From contig NW_027473343.1 of NCBI RefSeq assembly GCF_050947335.1, positions 682,001 through 746,000 of the forward strand: DNA of 64,000 nucleotides, written 5' to 3'. Shown here one piece after another: positions 17,201 through 33,337 of the stretch. Within the stretch, counting starts at the first letter, position 1; each line of letters opens with the position of its first letter. The notes below the pieces were generated by a model. That model was given only the letters and a program-made list of their open reading frames with translations. It had not been told where the DNA came from and made no database searches. The stretch comes from Megachile rotundata (lineage: Eukaryota; Arthropoda; Insecta; Hymenoptera; Megachilidae). The translations under genes and the position numbers were made by a program.

Positions 17201-20200
17201 TCACAATCATACAATGACAATCATATAATCACAATCATACCATCACAATCATACAATCACAATCATACAATCACAATCATACAATCACAATCATACAATC
17301 ACAATCATTCTATCGCAATCATACAATCACAATCATACCATCACAATCATACAATCACAATCATACAATCACAATCATGCCATCACAATCATACGATCAC
17401 AATTATACAATCACAATCATACCATCACAATCACACAATCACAGTCATACAATCACAGTCATACGATCACAATCATACAAACACAATCATACAATCACAA
17501 TCATACAATCACAATCATGCAATCACAACCATACAATCGCAATCATACAATCACAATCATACTATCACAATCATAAAATCACAATCATGCAATCACAATC
17601 ATACAATCATAATCAGACAATGACAATCATACAATCACAATCATACAATCACAATCATACATCACAATCATACAATCACAATCGTACAATCGCAATCATA
17701 CAACTACCATCTCCCAAATACAATCATACAATCACAATCATACAATCACAATCATACAATCACAATCATACAATCACAATCATACAATCACAGTCATACA
17801 ATCACAATCTTACAATCACAATCATACAATCACAATCATACAATCACAATCATACAATCACAGTCATACAATCACAATCTTACAATCACAATCATACAAT
17901 CACAATCATACAATCACAGTCATACAATTACAGTCATACAATCACAATCTTACAATCACAATCATACAATCACAATCATACTATCACAATCATACAATCA
18001 CAATCATACAATCACAACCATACAATCACAATCATGCAATCACAATCATACAATCACAAACATACAATCACAATCATACAATCACAACCATACAATCATA
18101 ATCATACAATCACAATAATACAATCATAATCATACAATCACAATCATACAATCAAAATCATACAATCACAATCATACAATCACAATCATACAATCACAAT
18201 CATACAATCACAATCATACAATCGCAACCATACACCAACAATCAGACAATTACAATCGAAATCATACAATCGCAATCTTACGATCACAATCATTCAATCA
18301 CAATCATACAATCACAATCATACAATAACAATCATACAATCACAATCATACAATCACAATCATACAATCACAATCATACAATCACAATCATACAATCACA
18401 ATCATACCATCACAATCATACGATCACAATCATACAATCACAATCATACAATCACAGTCATACAATCACAATCTTACAATCACAATCATACTATCACAAT
18501 CATACAATCATAATCATACAATCACAATCATACAATCACAATCGTACAATCACAACCGTACAATCACAATCGCACAATCACAATCATACAATCACAGTCA
18601 TACAATCACAATCATACAATCACAATCATACTACCACTATCATACAATCACAATCATACAATCACAGTCATACAATCGCAATCATACAATCACAATCATA
18701 CCATCACAATCATACAATCACAGTCATACAATCACAATCGTACAATCACAATCATACAATCACAATCTTACAATCACAATCATACTATCACAATCATACA
18801 ATCACAATCATACATTCACAATCATACCATCACAATCATACAATCATAATCATACAATGACAATCATACAATCACAATCATACAATCACAATCATACAAT
18901 CACAATCATACAATCACAATCATACAATCGCAATCATACAATCACAATCATACAATCATAATCATAGAATCACAATCATACGATCGCAATCATACAATCA
19001 CAATCATACCATCACAATCATATAGTCACAATCATACAATCATAATCATACAATTACAATCATACATCACAATCATACAATCACAATCATACAATCGCAA
19101 TCATACAACTACAATCTCCCAAATACAATCTCCCAAATACAATCATACAATCACAATCATACAATCACAATCATACAATCACAATCATACTATCACAATC
19201 AAACAATCACAATCATACAATCACAATCATACTATCACAATCATACAATCACAATCATACAATCGCAATCATACAATCGCAATCACACAATCACAATCAT
19301 ACAATCACAATCATACAGTCACAATCATACAATCGCAATCATGCAATCACAATCATACAATCATAATCAGACAATGACAATCATACAATCACAATCATAC
19401 AATCACAATCGTACTATCGCAATCATACAATCGCAATCATACCATCACAATCATACAATGACAACCATACAATCATAATCATACAATCACAATCATACAA
19501 TCGTAATCATACAATCACAATCATACAATCGCAATCATACAATCACAATCATACAATCACAATCATACTATCGCAATCATACAATCACAATCAAACCATC
19601 ACAATCATACAATCACAATCATATAATCATAATCATACAAATACAATCATACAATCACAATCATACAATCACAATCATACAATCACAATCATACAATCAC
19701 AATCATACAATCACAACCATACAATCACAATCATGCAATCACAATCATACAATCACAAACATACAATCACAATCATACAATCACAATCATACAATCACAA
19801 TCATACAATCACAATCATACAATCGCAATCATATAATTACAATCTCCAAAATACAATCTCCCAAATACAATCATACAATCACAATCATACAATCACAATC
19901 ATACAATCACAATCATACTATCACAATCATACAATCCGAATCATACAATCACAATCATACAATAATAATCATACAATCACAATCATACAATCACAGTCAT
20001 ACAATCACAATCTTACAATCACAATCATACTATCACAATCATACAATCATAATCATACAATCACAATCATACAATCACAATCGTAAAATCACAACCGTAC
20101 AATCACAATCGCACAATCACAATCATACAATCACAGTCATACAATCACAATCATACAATCACAATCATACGATTGTAATCATACAATCACAATCATACCA

Positions 20201-22339
20201 TCACAATCATACAATCACAATCATACAATCATAATCATACAATTACAATCATACATCACAATCATACAATCACAATCATACAATCGCAATCATACAACTA
20301 CAATCTCCCAAATACAATCTCCCAAATACAATCATACAATCACAATCATACAATCACAAACATACAATCACAATCATACTATCACAATCATACAAACACA
20401 ATCATACAATCACAATCATACAATCACAATCATACAATCACAATCATACAACCACAATCAGACAATCACAATCATACAGTCACAATCATACAATCACAGT
20501 CATATAATCACAGTCATACAATCACAATCATACTATCACTATCATACAATCACAATCATACAATCACAGTCATACAATCGCAATCATACAATCACAATCA
20601 TACCATCACAATCATACAATCACAGTCATACAATCACAGTCATACAATCACAATCATACAATCACAATCATACAGTCACATCATACAATCACAACCATAC
20701 AATCACAATCATTCTATCGCAATCATACAATCACAATCATACCATCACAATCATACAATCACAACCATACAATCATAATCATACAATCACAATAATACAA
20801 TCATAATCATACAATCACAATCATACAATCGCAATCATACAATCACAATCATACCATCGCAATCATACAATCACAATCATACTATCACAATCATAAAATC
20901 ACAATCATGCAATCACAATCATACAATCATAATCAGACAATGACAATCATACAATCACAATCATACAATCACAATCATACAATCACAATCATACATCACA
21001 ATCATACAATCACAATCGTACAATCGCAATCATACAACTACCATCTCACAAATACAATCATACAATCACAATCATACAATCACAATCATACAATCGCAAT
21101 CATATAATTACAATCATACAATCACAATCATACAATGACAATCATATAATCACAATCATACCATCACAATCATACAATCACAATCATACAATCACAATCA
21201 TACAATCACAATCATACAATCACAATCATTCTATCGCAATCATACAATCACAATCATACCATCACAATCATACAATCGCAATCATACAATCACAATCATA
21301 CAATCACAATCATACAATCACAATCATACAATCACAGTCATACAATCACAATCTTACAATCACAATCATACAATCACAATCATACAATCACAATCATACA
21401 ATCACAGTCATACAATCACAATCTTACAATCACAATCATACAATCACAATCATACAATCACAGTCATACAATTACAGTCATTCAATCACAATCTTACAAT
21501 CGCAATCATACAATCACAATCATACAATCACAATCATACAATCACAGTCATACAATCACAATCTTACAAACACAATCATACTATCCCAATCATACAATCA
21601 CAATCATACAATCACAATCATACAATCAATATCATACAATCACAATCATACAATCACAATCATGCAATCACAATCATACAATCGCATTCATACAATCGCA
21701 ATCATACAATCACAATCATACAATCACAATCATACAATGACAATCATATAATCACAATCATACCATCACAATCATACAATCACAATCATACAATCACAAT
21801 CATACTATCACAATCATACAATCACAATCATACAATCACAATCATACAATCACAATCATACAATCACAATCATACAATCACAATCATACAATCACAAACA
21901 TACAATCACAATCACACAATCACAATCATACAATCACAATCATACAATCGCAATCATATAATTACAATCTCAAAAATACAATCTCCCAAATACAATCATA
22001 CAATCACAATCATACAATCACAATCATACAATCACAATCATACTATCACAATCATACAATCCGAATCATACAATCACAATCATACAATAATAATCATACA
22101 ATCACAATCATACAATCACAGTCATACAATCACAATCTTATAATCACAATCATACTATCACAATCATACAATCATAATCATACAATCACAATCATACAAT
22201 CACAATCGTAAAATCACAACCGTACAATCACAATCATACTATCACAATCATACAAACACAATCATACAATCACAATCATACAATCACAATCATACAATCA
22301 CAATCATACAACCACAATCAGACAATCACAATCATACAG
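14223..22339. repeat. 8.1-kb tandem segmental duplication, unit 2
   Basis: This is the second copy of the preceding block, 14 bp shorter. The lost monomer lies between the CATACC marker (9,107 and 17,238) and the ATTCTATCG marker (9,190 and 17,307), where both copies are runs of perfect consensus monomers. The left junction at about 14,222 joins the CAGTC variant that ends unit 1 to the TACATTC context that begins the unit. The right junction at about 22,339 is where the sequence first departs from unit 1. I spot-checked about two dozen markers and found no substitution, but I did not align every base. Confidence 0.88.
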
Positions 22340-23793
22340 TCACAATCATACAATCACAGTCATATAATCACAGTCATACAATCACAATCATACTATCACT
22401 ATCATACAATCACAATCATACAATCACAGTCATACAATCTCAATCATACAATCACAATCATACCATCACAATCATACAATCACAGTCATACAATCACAGT
22501 CATACAATCACAATCATACAATCACAATCATACAGTCACATCATACAATCACAATCATACAATCACAATCATTCTATCGCAATCATACAATCACAATCAT
22601 ACCATCACAATCATACAATCACAACCATACAATCATAATCATACAATCACAATAATACAATCATAATCATACAATCACAATCATACAATCGCAATCATAC
22701 AATCACAATCATACAACCACAATCATACTATCACAATCATACAATCACAATCATACAATCACAATCATTCTATCGCAATCATACAATCACAATCATACCA
22801 TCACAATCATACAATCACAACCATACAATCATAATCATACAATCACAATAATACAATCATAATCATACAATCACAATCATACAATCGCAATCATACAATC
22901 ACAATCATACAACCACAATCATACTATCACAATCATACAATCACAATCATACAATCACAATCATACAATCACAATCATACAATCACAGTCATACAATCAC
23001 AATCTTACAATCACAATCATACAATCACAATCATACAATCACAGTCATACAATTACAGTCATACAATCACAATCTTACTATCACAATCATACAATCACAA
23101 TCATACTATCACAATCATACAATCACAATCATACAATCACAATCATACAATCACAGTCATACAATCACAATCTTACAAACACAATCATACTATCCCAATC
23201 ATGCAATCACAATCATACAATCAATATCATACAATCACAATCATACAATCGCAATCCTTCAATTGCAATCTCCAAAATACAATCTCCCCAATACAATCAT
23301 ACAATCACAATCATACAATCATAATCATACAATCACAATCATACAATCACAATCATACAATCACAATCATACATCACAATCATACAATCGCAATCATACA
23401 CCCGCAATCAGACAATTACAATCAAAATCATACAATCGCAATCTTACGATCACAATCATACAATCACAATCATACAATAACAATCATACAATCACAATCA
23501 TACAATCACAATCATACAATCACAATCATACAATCACAATCATACAATCACAATCATGCCATCACAATCATACGATCACAATCATACAATCACAATCATA
23601 CCATCACAATCACCCAATCACAGTCATACAATCACAGTCATACGATCACAATCATACAAACACAATCATACAATCACAATCATACAATCACAATCATGCA
23701 ATCACAACCATACAATCGCAATCATACAATCACAATCATACTATCACAATCATAAAATCACAATCATGCAATCACAATCATACAATCATAATC
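22223..23793. repeat. 1.57-kb recurring segment, copy 1 of 3
   Basis: This segment recurs at a constant shift of 7,564 bp (29,787-31,357) and again 4,318 bp further on. Shared fingerprints include TACAATCTCAATC, two CAACCACAATC blocks, CCTTCAATTGCAATC and the CACCCGCAATCAGAC cassette. Copies 1 and 2 differ by a few substitutions, for example CACCCAATC near 23,610 against CACACAATC in copy 2. They part at 23,794, where CAGAC in copy 1 faces CTTAC in copy 2. Its first ~120 bp overlap the end of the 8.1-kb unit. Confidence 0.8.
23397..23460 (+). repeat. Marker cassette CACCC-CAGACAATTAC (representative)
   Basis: This is a diverged ~65-bp stretch that always reads TACACCC, RCAATCAGACAATTAC, AATCAAAATC, then CTTACGATC. 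Further copies start near 24,787, 30,961, 32,086, 35,279, 37,033, 49,153, 57,525, 58,564, 61,136, 62,385 and 63,370. An older-looking form with TACACCAAC and CGAAATC lies at 10,114 and 18,231. Each copy is preceded by a TACATCAC monomer, except at 10,114 and 18,231. It is a useful tag for aligning higher-order units. No function is implied. Confidence 0.85.
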
Positions 23794-24909
23794 AGACAAT
23801 GACAATCATACAATCACAATCATACAGTCACAATCATACATCACAATCATACAATCACAATCGTACAATCGCAATCATACAACTACCATCTCCCAAATAC
23901 AATCATACAATCACAATCATACAATCACAATCATACAATCACAATCATACAATCACAATCATACAATCACAGTCATACAATCACAATCTTACAATCACAA
24001 TCATACAATCACAATCATACAATCACAATCATACAATCACAGTCATACAATCACAATCTTACAATCACAATCATACAATCACAATCATACAATCACAGTC
24101 ATACAATTACAGTCATACAATCACAATCTTACAATCACAATCATACAATCACAATCATACTATCACAATCATACAATCACGATCATCCAATCACAATCAT
24201 ACAATCACAGTCATACAATCACAATCTTACAAACACAATCATACTATCCCAATCATACAATCACAATCATACAATCACAATCATACAATCAATATCATAC
24301 AATCACAATCATACAATCACAATCATGCAATCACAATCATACAATCGCATTCATACAATCACAATCATACAATCACAATCATACTATCACAATCGTAAAA
24401 TCACAATCATGCAATCACAATCATACAATCACAATCATACAATCACAATCATACAATCACAGTCATGCAATCACAATCTTACAATCACAATCATACAATC
24501 ACAATCTTACAATCACAATCATACAATCACAATCATACAATCACAATCATACAATCACAGTCATGCAATCACAATCTTACAATCACAATCATACAATCAC
24601 AATCTTACAATCACAATCATACAATCACAATCATACAATCGCAATCCTACAATTGCAATCTCCAAAATACAATCTCCCCAATACAATCATACAATCACAA
24701 GCATACAATCATAATCATACAATCACAATCATACAATCACAATCATACAATCACAATCATACATCACAATCATACAATCGCAATCATACACCCACAATCA
24801 GACAATTACAATCAAAATCATACAATCGCAATCTTACGATCACAATCATACAATCACAATCATACAATAACAATCATACAATCACAATCATACAATCACA
24901 ATCATACAA
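23794..24909. repeat. Satellite linker with a 98-bp local duplication
   Basis: This is ordinary 14-bp array without a gene. It carries the CAGTCATGCAATC variant twice, 98 bp (seven monomers) apart, near 24,461 and 24,559. The same pair appears near 31,760 and 31,858, and near 36,707 and 36,805. It also holds one CACCCACAATCAGAC cassette at about 24,787. Confidence 0.75.
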
Positions 24910-25865
24910 TCACAATCATACAATCACAATCATACAATCACAATCATACAATCACAGTCATACAATCACAATCTTACAAACACAATCATACTATCCCAAT
25001 CATACAATCACAATCATACAATCACAATCATACAATCAATATCATACAATCACAATCATACAATCACAATCATGCAATCACAATCATACAATCGCATTCA
25101 TACAATCGCAATCATACAATCACAATCATACAATCACAATCATACAATGACAATCATATAATCACAATCATACCATCACAATCATACAATCGCAATCATA
25201 CAATCACAATCATACTATCACAATCATACAATCGTAATCATACAATCACAATCATACAATCCCATTCATACAATCGCAATCTTACTATCACAATCATACA
25301 GTCACAATCATACAATCACAATCATACAATCACAATCATACTATCGCAATCATACAATCGCAATCATACCATCACAATCATACAGTCACAACCATACAAT
25401 CATAATCATACAATCACAATCATACAATCATAATCATACAATCCCATTCATACAATCGCAATCATACAATCACAATCATACAATCCCATTCATACAATCG
25501 CAATCTTACAATCACAATCATACCATCACAATCATACAGTCACAACCATACAATCATAATCATACAATCACAATCATACAATCATAATCATACAATCACA
25601 ATCATACTATCGCAATCATACAATCACAATCATACAATCACAATCATGCAATCACAATCATACAATCCCATTCATACAATCGCAATCTTACAATCACAAT
25701 CATACCATCACAATCATACAATCGCAATCATACAATCACAATCATACTATCACAATCATAAAATCACAATCATGCCATCACAATCATACAATCACAATCA
25801 TACAATCACAATCGTACAATCACAATCATACAATCACAATCATACAATCACAATCATACAATCAC

Positions 25866-26045
25866 AAAAATACAAACATGATCATACAATCACAATCATA
25901 CGATCGCAATCATACAATCACAATCATACCATCACAATCATACAATCACAATCATACAATCATAATCATACAATTACAATCATACATCACAATCATACAA
26001 TCACAATCATACAATCGCAATCATACAACTACCATCACCCAAATA
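25866..26045 (+). repeat. Marker cassette CATGATC-CGATCG-CACCCAAATAC (representative)
   Basis: The cassette starts with AAAAATACAAACATGATC. It continues through ATACGATCGCAATC, CATACCATC, CATAATCATACAATTAC and the 13-bp TACATCAC variant, and ends in CAACTACCATCACCCAAAT. Copies start at 25,866, 29,196, 33,514, 39,119, 42,183 (with CAACCATG) and 51,505. The downstream half, from the CGATCG or CGATTG palindrome onward, occurs more widely, for example near 1,428, 2,747, 10,862, 18,981 and 49,667. Confidence 0.8.
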
Positions 26046-26627
26046 CAATCATACAATCACAATCATACAATCACAATCGTACAATCACAATCGTACAATC
26101 ACAATCATACAATCACAATCATACAATCACAATCATACTATCACAATCATACAATCACAATCATACATTCACAATCATACAATCACAATCATACAATCAC
26201 AGTCATACAATCACAATCTTACAATCACAATCATACAATCACAATCATACAATCACAGTCATACAATCACAGTCATACAATCGCAACCCTACAATTACAA
26301 TCTCCCAAATACAATCATACAATCACAATCATACAATCATAATCATACAATCACAATCATACAATCACAATCATACAATCACAGTCATACAATCACAATC
26401 TTACAATCACAATCATCCTATCACAATCATACAATCACAATCATACAATCACAATCATACTATCACAATCATACAATCACAATCATACAATCACAATCAT
26501 ACAATCACAGTCGTACAATCACAATCCTACAATCACTATCATACTATCACAATCATACAATCACAATCATACAATCACAATCATACAATCACAATCATAC
26601 AATCACAATCATACAATCACAATCATA

Positions 26628-26700
26628 CATACAAAATCATGCAATCTCAATCATACAATCACAATCATGCAATCACAATCATACAATCATAATCATACAA
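26628..26700 (+). repeat. Marker cassette CATACAAAATCATGC (representative)
   Basis: A CATACATACAAAATCATGC stretch followed by CTCAATC and then CATAATC occurs near 2,551, 26,628, 33,255, 39,783, 42,958, 44,959, 46,652, 49,427, 54,771 and 58,838. Several copies pair at block offsets: 13,155 bp for 26,628 and 39,783, 8,119 bp for 46,652 and 54,771, and 9,411 bp for 49,427 and 58,838. Confidence 0.83.
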
Positions 26701-27313
26701 TGACAATCATACAATCACAATCATACAATCACAATCATACAATCACAATCATACAATCACAATCATACAATCACAATCATACAATCACAATCATACAATC
26801 ACAATCATACAATCACAATCATACAATCACAATCATACAATCACAATCATACAATCACAAAAATACAATCATAATCATACAATCACAATCTTACAATCAC
26901 AATCATACAATCATAATCATACAATCACAGTCATACAATCACAGTCATACAATCGCAATCCTACAATTACAATCTCCAAAATACAATCTCCCAAATACAA
27001 TCATACAATCACAATCATACAATCATAATCATACAATTACAATCATACATCACAATCATACAATCACAATCATACAATCGCAATCATACAACTACCATCA
27101 CCCAAATACAATCATACAATCACAATCATGCAATCACAATTATACAATCCCATTCATACAATCGCAATCTTACAATCACAATCATACAATCACAATCATA
27201 CAATCACAAAAATACAATCATAATCATACAATCACAATCATACAATCGCAATCATACAATCACAATCGTACTATCACAATCATACAATCACAATCATACA
27301 ATCACAATCATAC

Positions 27314-27360
27314 ATTCAAAGTCATGCAATCACAATCATACAATCACAATCATGCAATCA
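27314..27360 (+). repeat. Marker cassette ATTCAAAGTCATGC (representative)
   Basis: The variant ATTCAAAGTCATGCAATC followed by a second CATGCAATC occurs at 3,195, 27,314, 27,650, 27,832, 40,427, 40,763, 40,945, 43,476, 43,812, 44,134, 52,239, 52,547 and 63,728. Local spacings are 336, 182, 322 and 308 bp, all exact multiples of 14. The cassettes are therefore in register with the monomer lattice. Confidence 0.85.
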
Positions 27361-29019
27361 CAATCGTACAATCGCAATCATACAATCACAATCATACAAT
27401 CACAATCATACTATCGCAGTCATACAATCACAATCATACAATCACAATCATGCAATCACAATCATACAATCCCATTCATACAATCGCAATCTTACAATCA
27501 CAATCATACAATCACAATCTTACAATCACAATCATACAATCACAAAAATACAATCATAATCATACAATCACAATCATACAATCGCAATCATACAATCACA
27601 ATCATACTATCACAATCATACAGTCACAATCATAAAATCACAATCATACATTCAAAGTCATGCAATCACAATCATACAATCACAATCATACAATCACAAT
27701 CATGCAATCACAATCGTACAATCACAATCGTACTATCACAATCGCACAATCACAATCGCACAATCACAATCATACAATCACAATCATACTATCACAATCA
27801 TACAATCACAATCATACAATCACAATCATACATTCAAAGTCATGCAATCACAATCATACAATCACAATCATGCAATCACAATCGTACAATCACAATCGTA
27901 CAATCACAATTGCACAATCACAATCGCACAATCACAATCATACAATCACAGTCATACAATCACAATCATACTATCACAATCATACAATCACAATCATACA
28001 ATCACAATCATACAATCAATATCATACAATCACAATCATACAATCACAATCATGCAATCACAATCATACAATCGCTTTCATACAATCGCAATCATACAAT
28101 CACAATCATACAATCACAATCGTACAATCACAATCATACAATCACAATCATACAATCACAATCATACAATCACAAAAATACAATCATAATCATACAATCA
28201 CAATCATACGATCACAATCATACTATCACAATCATACTATCGCAATCATACAATCACAATCATACTATCACAGTCATACAATCACAATCTTAGAATCACA
28301 ATCATACAATCACAATCATACAATCACAATCATACAATCACAGTCATACAATCACAGTCATACAATCACAATCATACTATCACAATCATACAGTCACAAT
28401 CATACAATCACAATCATACAATCACAATCATACTATGGCAATCATACAATCGCAATCATACCATCACAATCATACAGTCACAACCATACAATCATAATCA
28501 TACAATCACAATCATACAATCATAATCATACAATCACAATCATACAATCGCAATCATACAATCACAATCATACAATCCCATTCATACAATCGCAATCTTA
28601 CTATCACAATCATACAGTCACAATCATACAATCACAATCATACAATCACAATCATACAATCACAATCATACTGTCGCAATCATACAATCGCAATCATACC
28701 ATCACAATCATACAGTCACAACCATACAATCATAATCATACAATCACAATCATACAATCATAATCATACAATCCCATTCATACAATCGCAATCATACAAT
28801 CACAATCATACAATCCCATTCATACAATCGCAATCTTACAATCACAATCATACCATCACAATCATACAGTCACAACCATACAATCATAATCATACAATCA
28901 CAATCATACAATCATAATCATACAATCACAATCATACTATCGCAATCATACAATCACAATCATACAATGACAATCATGCAATCACAATGATACAATCCCA
29001 TTCATACAATCGCAATCTT

Positions 29020-32000
29020 ACAATCACAATCATACCATCACAATCATACAATCGCAATCATACAATCACAATCATACTATCACAATCATAAAATCACAAT
29101 CATGCAATCACAATCATACAATCACAATCATACAATCACAATCGTACAATCACAATCATACAATCACAAACATACAATCACAATCATACAATCACAAAAA
29201 TACAAACATGATCATACAATCACAATCATACGATCGCAATCATACAATCACAATCATACCATCACAATCATACAATCACAATCATACAATCATAATCATA
29301 CAATTACAATCATACATCACAATCATACAATCACAATCATACAATCGCAATCATACAACTACCATCACCCAAATACAATCATACAATCACAATCATACAA
29401 TAATAATCATACAATCACAATCATACAATCACAGTCATACAACCACAATCTTATAATCACAATCATACTATCACAATCATACAATCATAATCATACAATC
29501 ACAATCATACAATCACAATCGTAAAATCACAACCGTACAATCACAATCGCACAATCACAATCATACAATCACAGTCATACAATCACAATCATACAATCAC
29601 AATCATACGATCGCAATCATACAATCACAATCATACCATCACAATCATACAATCACAATCATACAATCATAATCATACAATTACAATCATACATCACAAT
29701 CATACAATCACAATCATACAATCGCAATCATACAACTACAATCTCCCAAATACAATCATACAATCACAATCATACAATCACAAACATACAATCACAATCA
29801 TACTATCACAATCATACAAACACAATCATACAATCACAATCATACAATCACAATCATACAATCACAATCATACAACCACAATCAGACAATCACAATCATA
29901 CAGTCACAATCATACAATCACAGTCATATAATCACAGTCATACAATCACAATCATACTATCACTATCATACAATCACAATCATACAATCACAGTCATACA
30001 ATCTCAATCATACAATCACAATCATACCATCACAATCATACAATCACAGTCATACAATCACAGTCATACAATCACAATCATACAATCACAATCATACAGT
30101 CACATCATACAATCACAATCATACAATCACAATCATTCTATCGCAATCATACAATCACAATCATACCATCACAATCATACAATCACAACCATACAATCAT
30201 AATCATACAATCACAATAATACAATCATAATCATACAATCACAATCATACAATCGCAATCATACAATCACAATCATACAACCACAATCATACTATCACAA
30301 TCATACAATCACAATCATACAATCACAATCATTCTATCGCAATCATACAATCACAATCATACCATCACAATCATACAATCACAACCATACAATCATAATC
30401 ATACAATCACAATAATACAATCATAATCATACAATCACAATCATACAATCGCAATCATACAATCACAATCATACAACCACAATCATACTATCACAATCAT
30501 ACAATCACAATCATACAATCACAATCATACAATCACAATCATACAATCACAGTCATACAATCACAATCTTACAATCACAATCATACAATCACAATCATAC
30601 AATCACAGTCATACAATTACAGTCATACAATCACAATCTTACTATCACAATCATACAATCACAATCATACTATCACAATCATACAATCACAATCATACAA
30701 TCACAATCATACAATCACAGTCATACAATCACAATCTTACAAACACAATCATACTATCCCAATCATGCAATCACAATCATACAATCAATATCATACAATC
30801 ACAATCATACAATCGCAATCCTTCAATTGCAATCTCCAAAATACAATCTCCCCAATACAATCATACAATCACAATCATACAATCATAATCATACAATCAC
30901 AATCATACAATCACAATCATACAATCACAATCATACATCACAATCATACAATCGCAATCATACACCCGCAATCAGACAATTACAATCAAAATCATACAAT
31001 CGCAATCTTACGATCACAATCATACAATCACAATCATACAATAACAATCATACAATCACAATCATACAATCACAATCATACAATCACAATCATACAATCA
31101 CAATCATACAATCACAATCATGCCATCACAATCATACGATCACAATCATACAATCACAATCATACCATCACAATCACACAATCACCGTCATACAATCACA
31201 GTCATACGATCACAATCATACAAACACAATCATACAATCACAATCATACAATCACAATCATGCAATCACAACCATACAATCGCAATCATACAATCACAAT
31301 CATACTATCACAATCATAAAATCACAATCATGCAATCACAATCATACAATCATAATCTTACAATCACAATCATACAATCACAATCATACAATCACAGTCA
31401 TACAATTACAGTCATACAATCACAATCTTACAATCACAATCATACAATCACAATCATACTATCACAATCATACAATCACAATCATACAATCACAATCATA
31501 CAATCACAGTCATACAATCACAATCTTACAAACACAATCATACTATCCCAATCATACAATCACAATCATACAATCACAATCATACAATCAATATCATACA
31601 ATCACAATCATACAATCACAATCATGCAATCACAATCATACAATCGCATTCATACAATCACAATCATACAATCACAATCATACTATCACAATCGTAAAAT
31701 CACAATCATGCAATCACAATCATACAATCACAATCATACAATCACAATCATACAATCACAGTCATGCAATCACAATCTTACAATCACAATCATACAATCA
31801 CAATCTTACAATCACAATCATACAATCACAATCATACAATCACAATCATACAATCACAGTCATGCAATCACAATCTTACAATCACAATCATACAATCACA
31901 ATCTTACAATCACAATCATACAATCACAATCATACAATCGCAATCCTACAATTGCAATCTCCAAAATACAATCTCCCCAATACAATCATACAATCACAAG

Positions 32001-33337
32001 CATACAATCATAATCATACAATCACAATCATACAATCACAATCATACAATCACAATCATACATCACAATCATACAATCGCAATCATACACCCACAATCAG
32101 ACAATTACAATCAAAATCATACAATCGCAATCTTACGATCACAATCATACAATCACAATCATACAATAACAATCATACAATCACAATCATACAATCACAA
32201 TCATACAATCACAATCATACAATCACAATCATACAATCACAATCATACAATCACAGTCATACAATCACAATCTTACAAACACAATCATACTATCCCAATC
32301 ATACAATCACAATCATACAATCACAATCATACAATCAATATCATACAATCACAATCATACAATCACAATCATGCAATCACAATCATACAATCGCATTCAT
32401 ACAATCGCAATCATACAATCACAATCATACAATCACAATCATACAATGACAATCATATAATCACAATCATACCATCACAATCATACAATGGCAATCATAC
32501 AATCACAATCATACTATCACAATCATAAAATCACAATCATGCAATCACAATCATACAATCACAATCATACAATCACAATCATACAATCACAGTCATACAA
32601 TCACAATCTTACAATCACAATCATACAATCACAATCTTACAATCACAATCATACAATCACAATCATACAATCGCAATCATACATCACAATCATACAATCA
32701 CAATCGTACAATCGCAATCATACAACTACCATCTTCCAAATACAATCATACAATCACAATCATACAATCACAATCATACTATTACAATCATACAATCACA
32801 ATCATACAATCACAATCATACAATCACAATCATACAATCACAATCATACAATCACAATCATACAATCACAGTCATACAATCACAATCATACAATCACAGT
32901 CATACAATCACAGTCATACAATCGCAACCCTACAATTACAATCTCCCAAATACAATCATACAATCACAATCATACAATCATAATCATACAATCACAATCA
33001 TACAATCACAATCATACAATCACAGTCATACAATCACAATCTTACAATCACAATCATCCTATCACAATCATACAATCACAATCATACAATCACAATCATA
33101 CTATCACAATCATACAATCACAATCATACAATCACAATCATACAATCACAGTCGTACAATCACAATCCTACAATCACTATCATACTATCACAATCATACA
33201 ATCACAATCATACAATCACAATCATACAATCACAATCATACAATCACAATCATACATACAAAATCATGCAATCTCAATCATACAATCACAATCATGCAAT
33301 CACAATCATACAATCATAATCATACAATGACAATCAT
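29020..33337. repeat. 4.3-kb tandem duplication, copy 1
   Basis: This block is followed directly by a second copy. The shift is 4,318 bp for the CATACC (29,033 and 33,351), CATGATC (29,196 and 33,514) and CACCCGC (30,961 and 35,279) markers, and 4,947 bp downstream of an insertion in copy 2. It contains copy 2 of the 1.57-kb segment and two CACCC cassettes (30,961 and 32,086). Confidence 0.82.
29787..31357. repeat. 1.57-kb recurring segment, copy 2 of 3
   Basis: The same fingerprint order is seen at 22,223-23,793, shifted by 7,564 bp. It is nested inside the first 4.3-kb duplication unit. A private CACCGTC variant is present near 31,184. Confidence 0.8.

Larger units (their letters stand above)
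24910..29399. repeat. 4.4-kb segment repeated 13.1 kb downstream, copy 1
   Basis: Fingerprints recur at 38,010-42,387 with shifts of 13,099, 13,127, 13,253, 13,155, 13,113 and finally 12,987 bp. Each step is a multiple of 14, so the two copies have gained and lost whole monomers. Shared markers include CTTACAAAC (24,973 and 38,072), the CATGATC cassette (25,866 and 39,119), CATACAAAATC (26,628 and 39,783), ATTCAAAG (27,314 and 40,427) and CTGTCGC (28,671 and 41,784). No gene is seen. Confidence 0.82.

Noticed and set aside
6092..22339. Calling the 8.1-kb pair simply an assembly error
   Set aside because: The one-monomer difference argues for two real copies, but it cannot be decided from the sequence alone. 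It is kept as an open question under findings.
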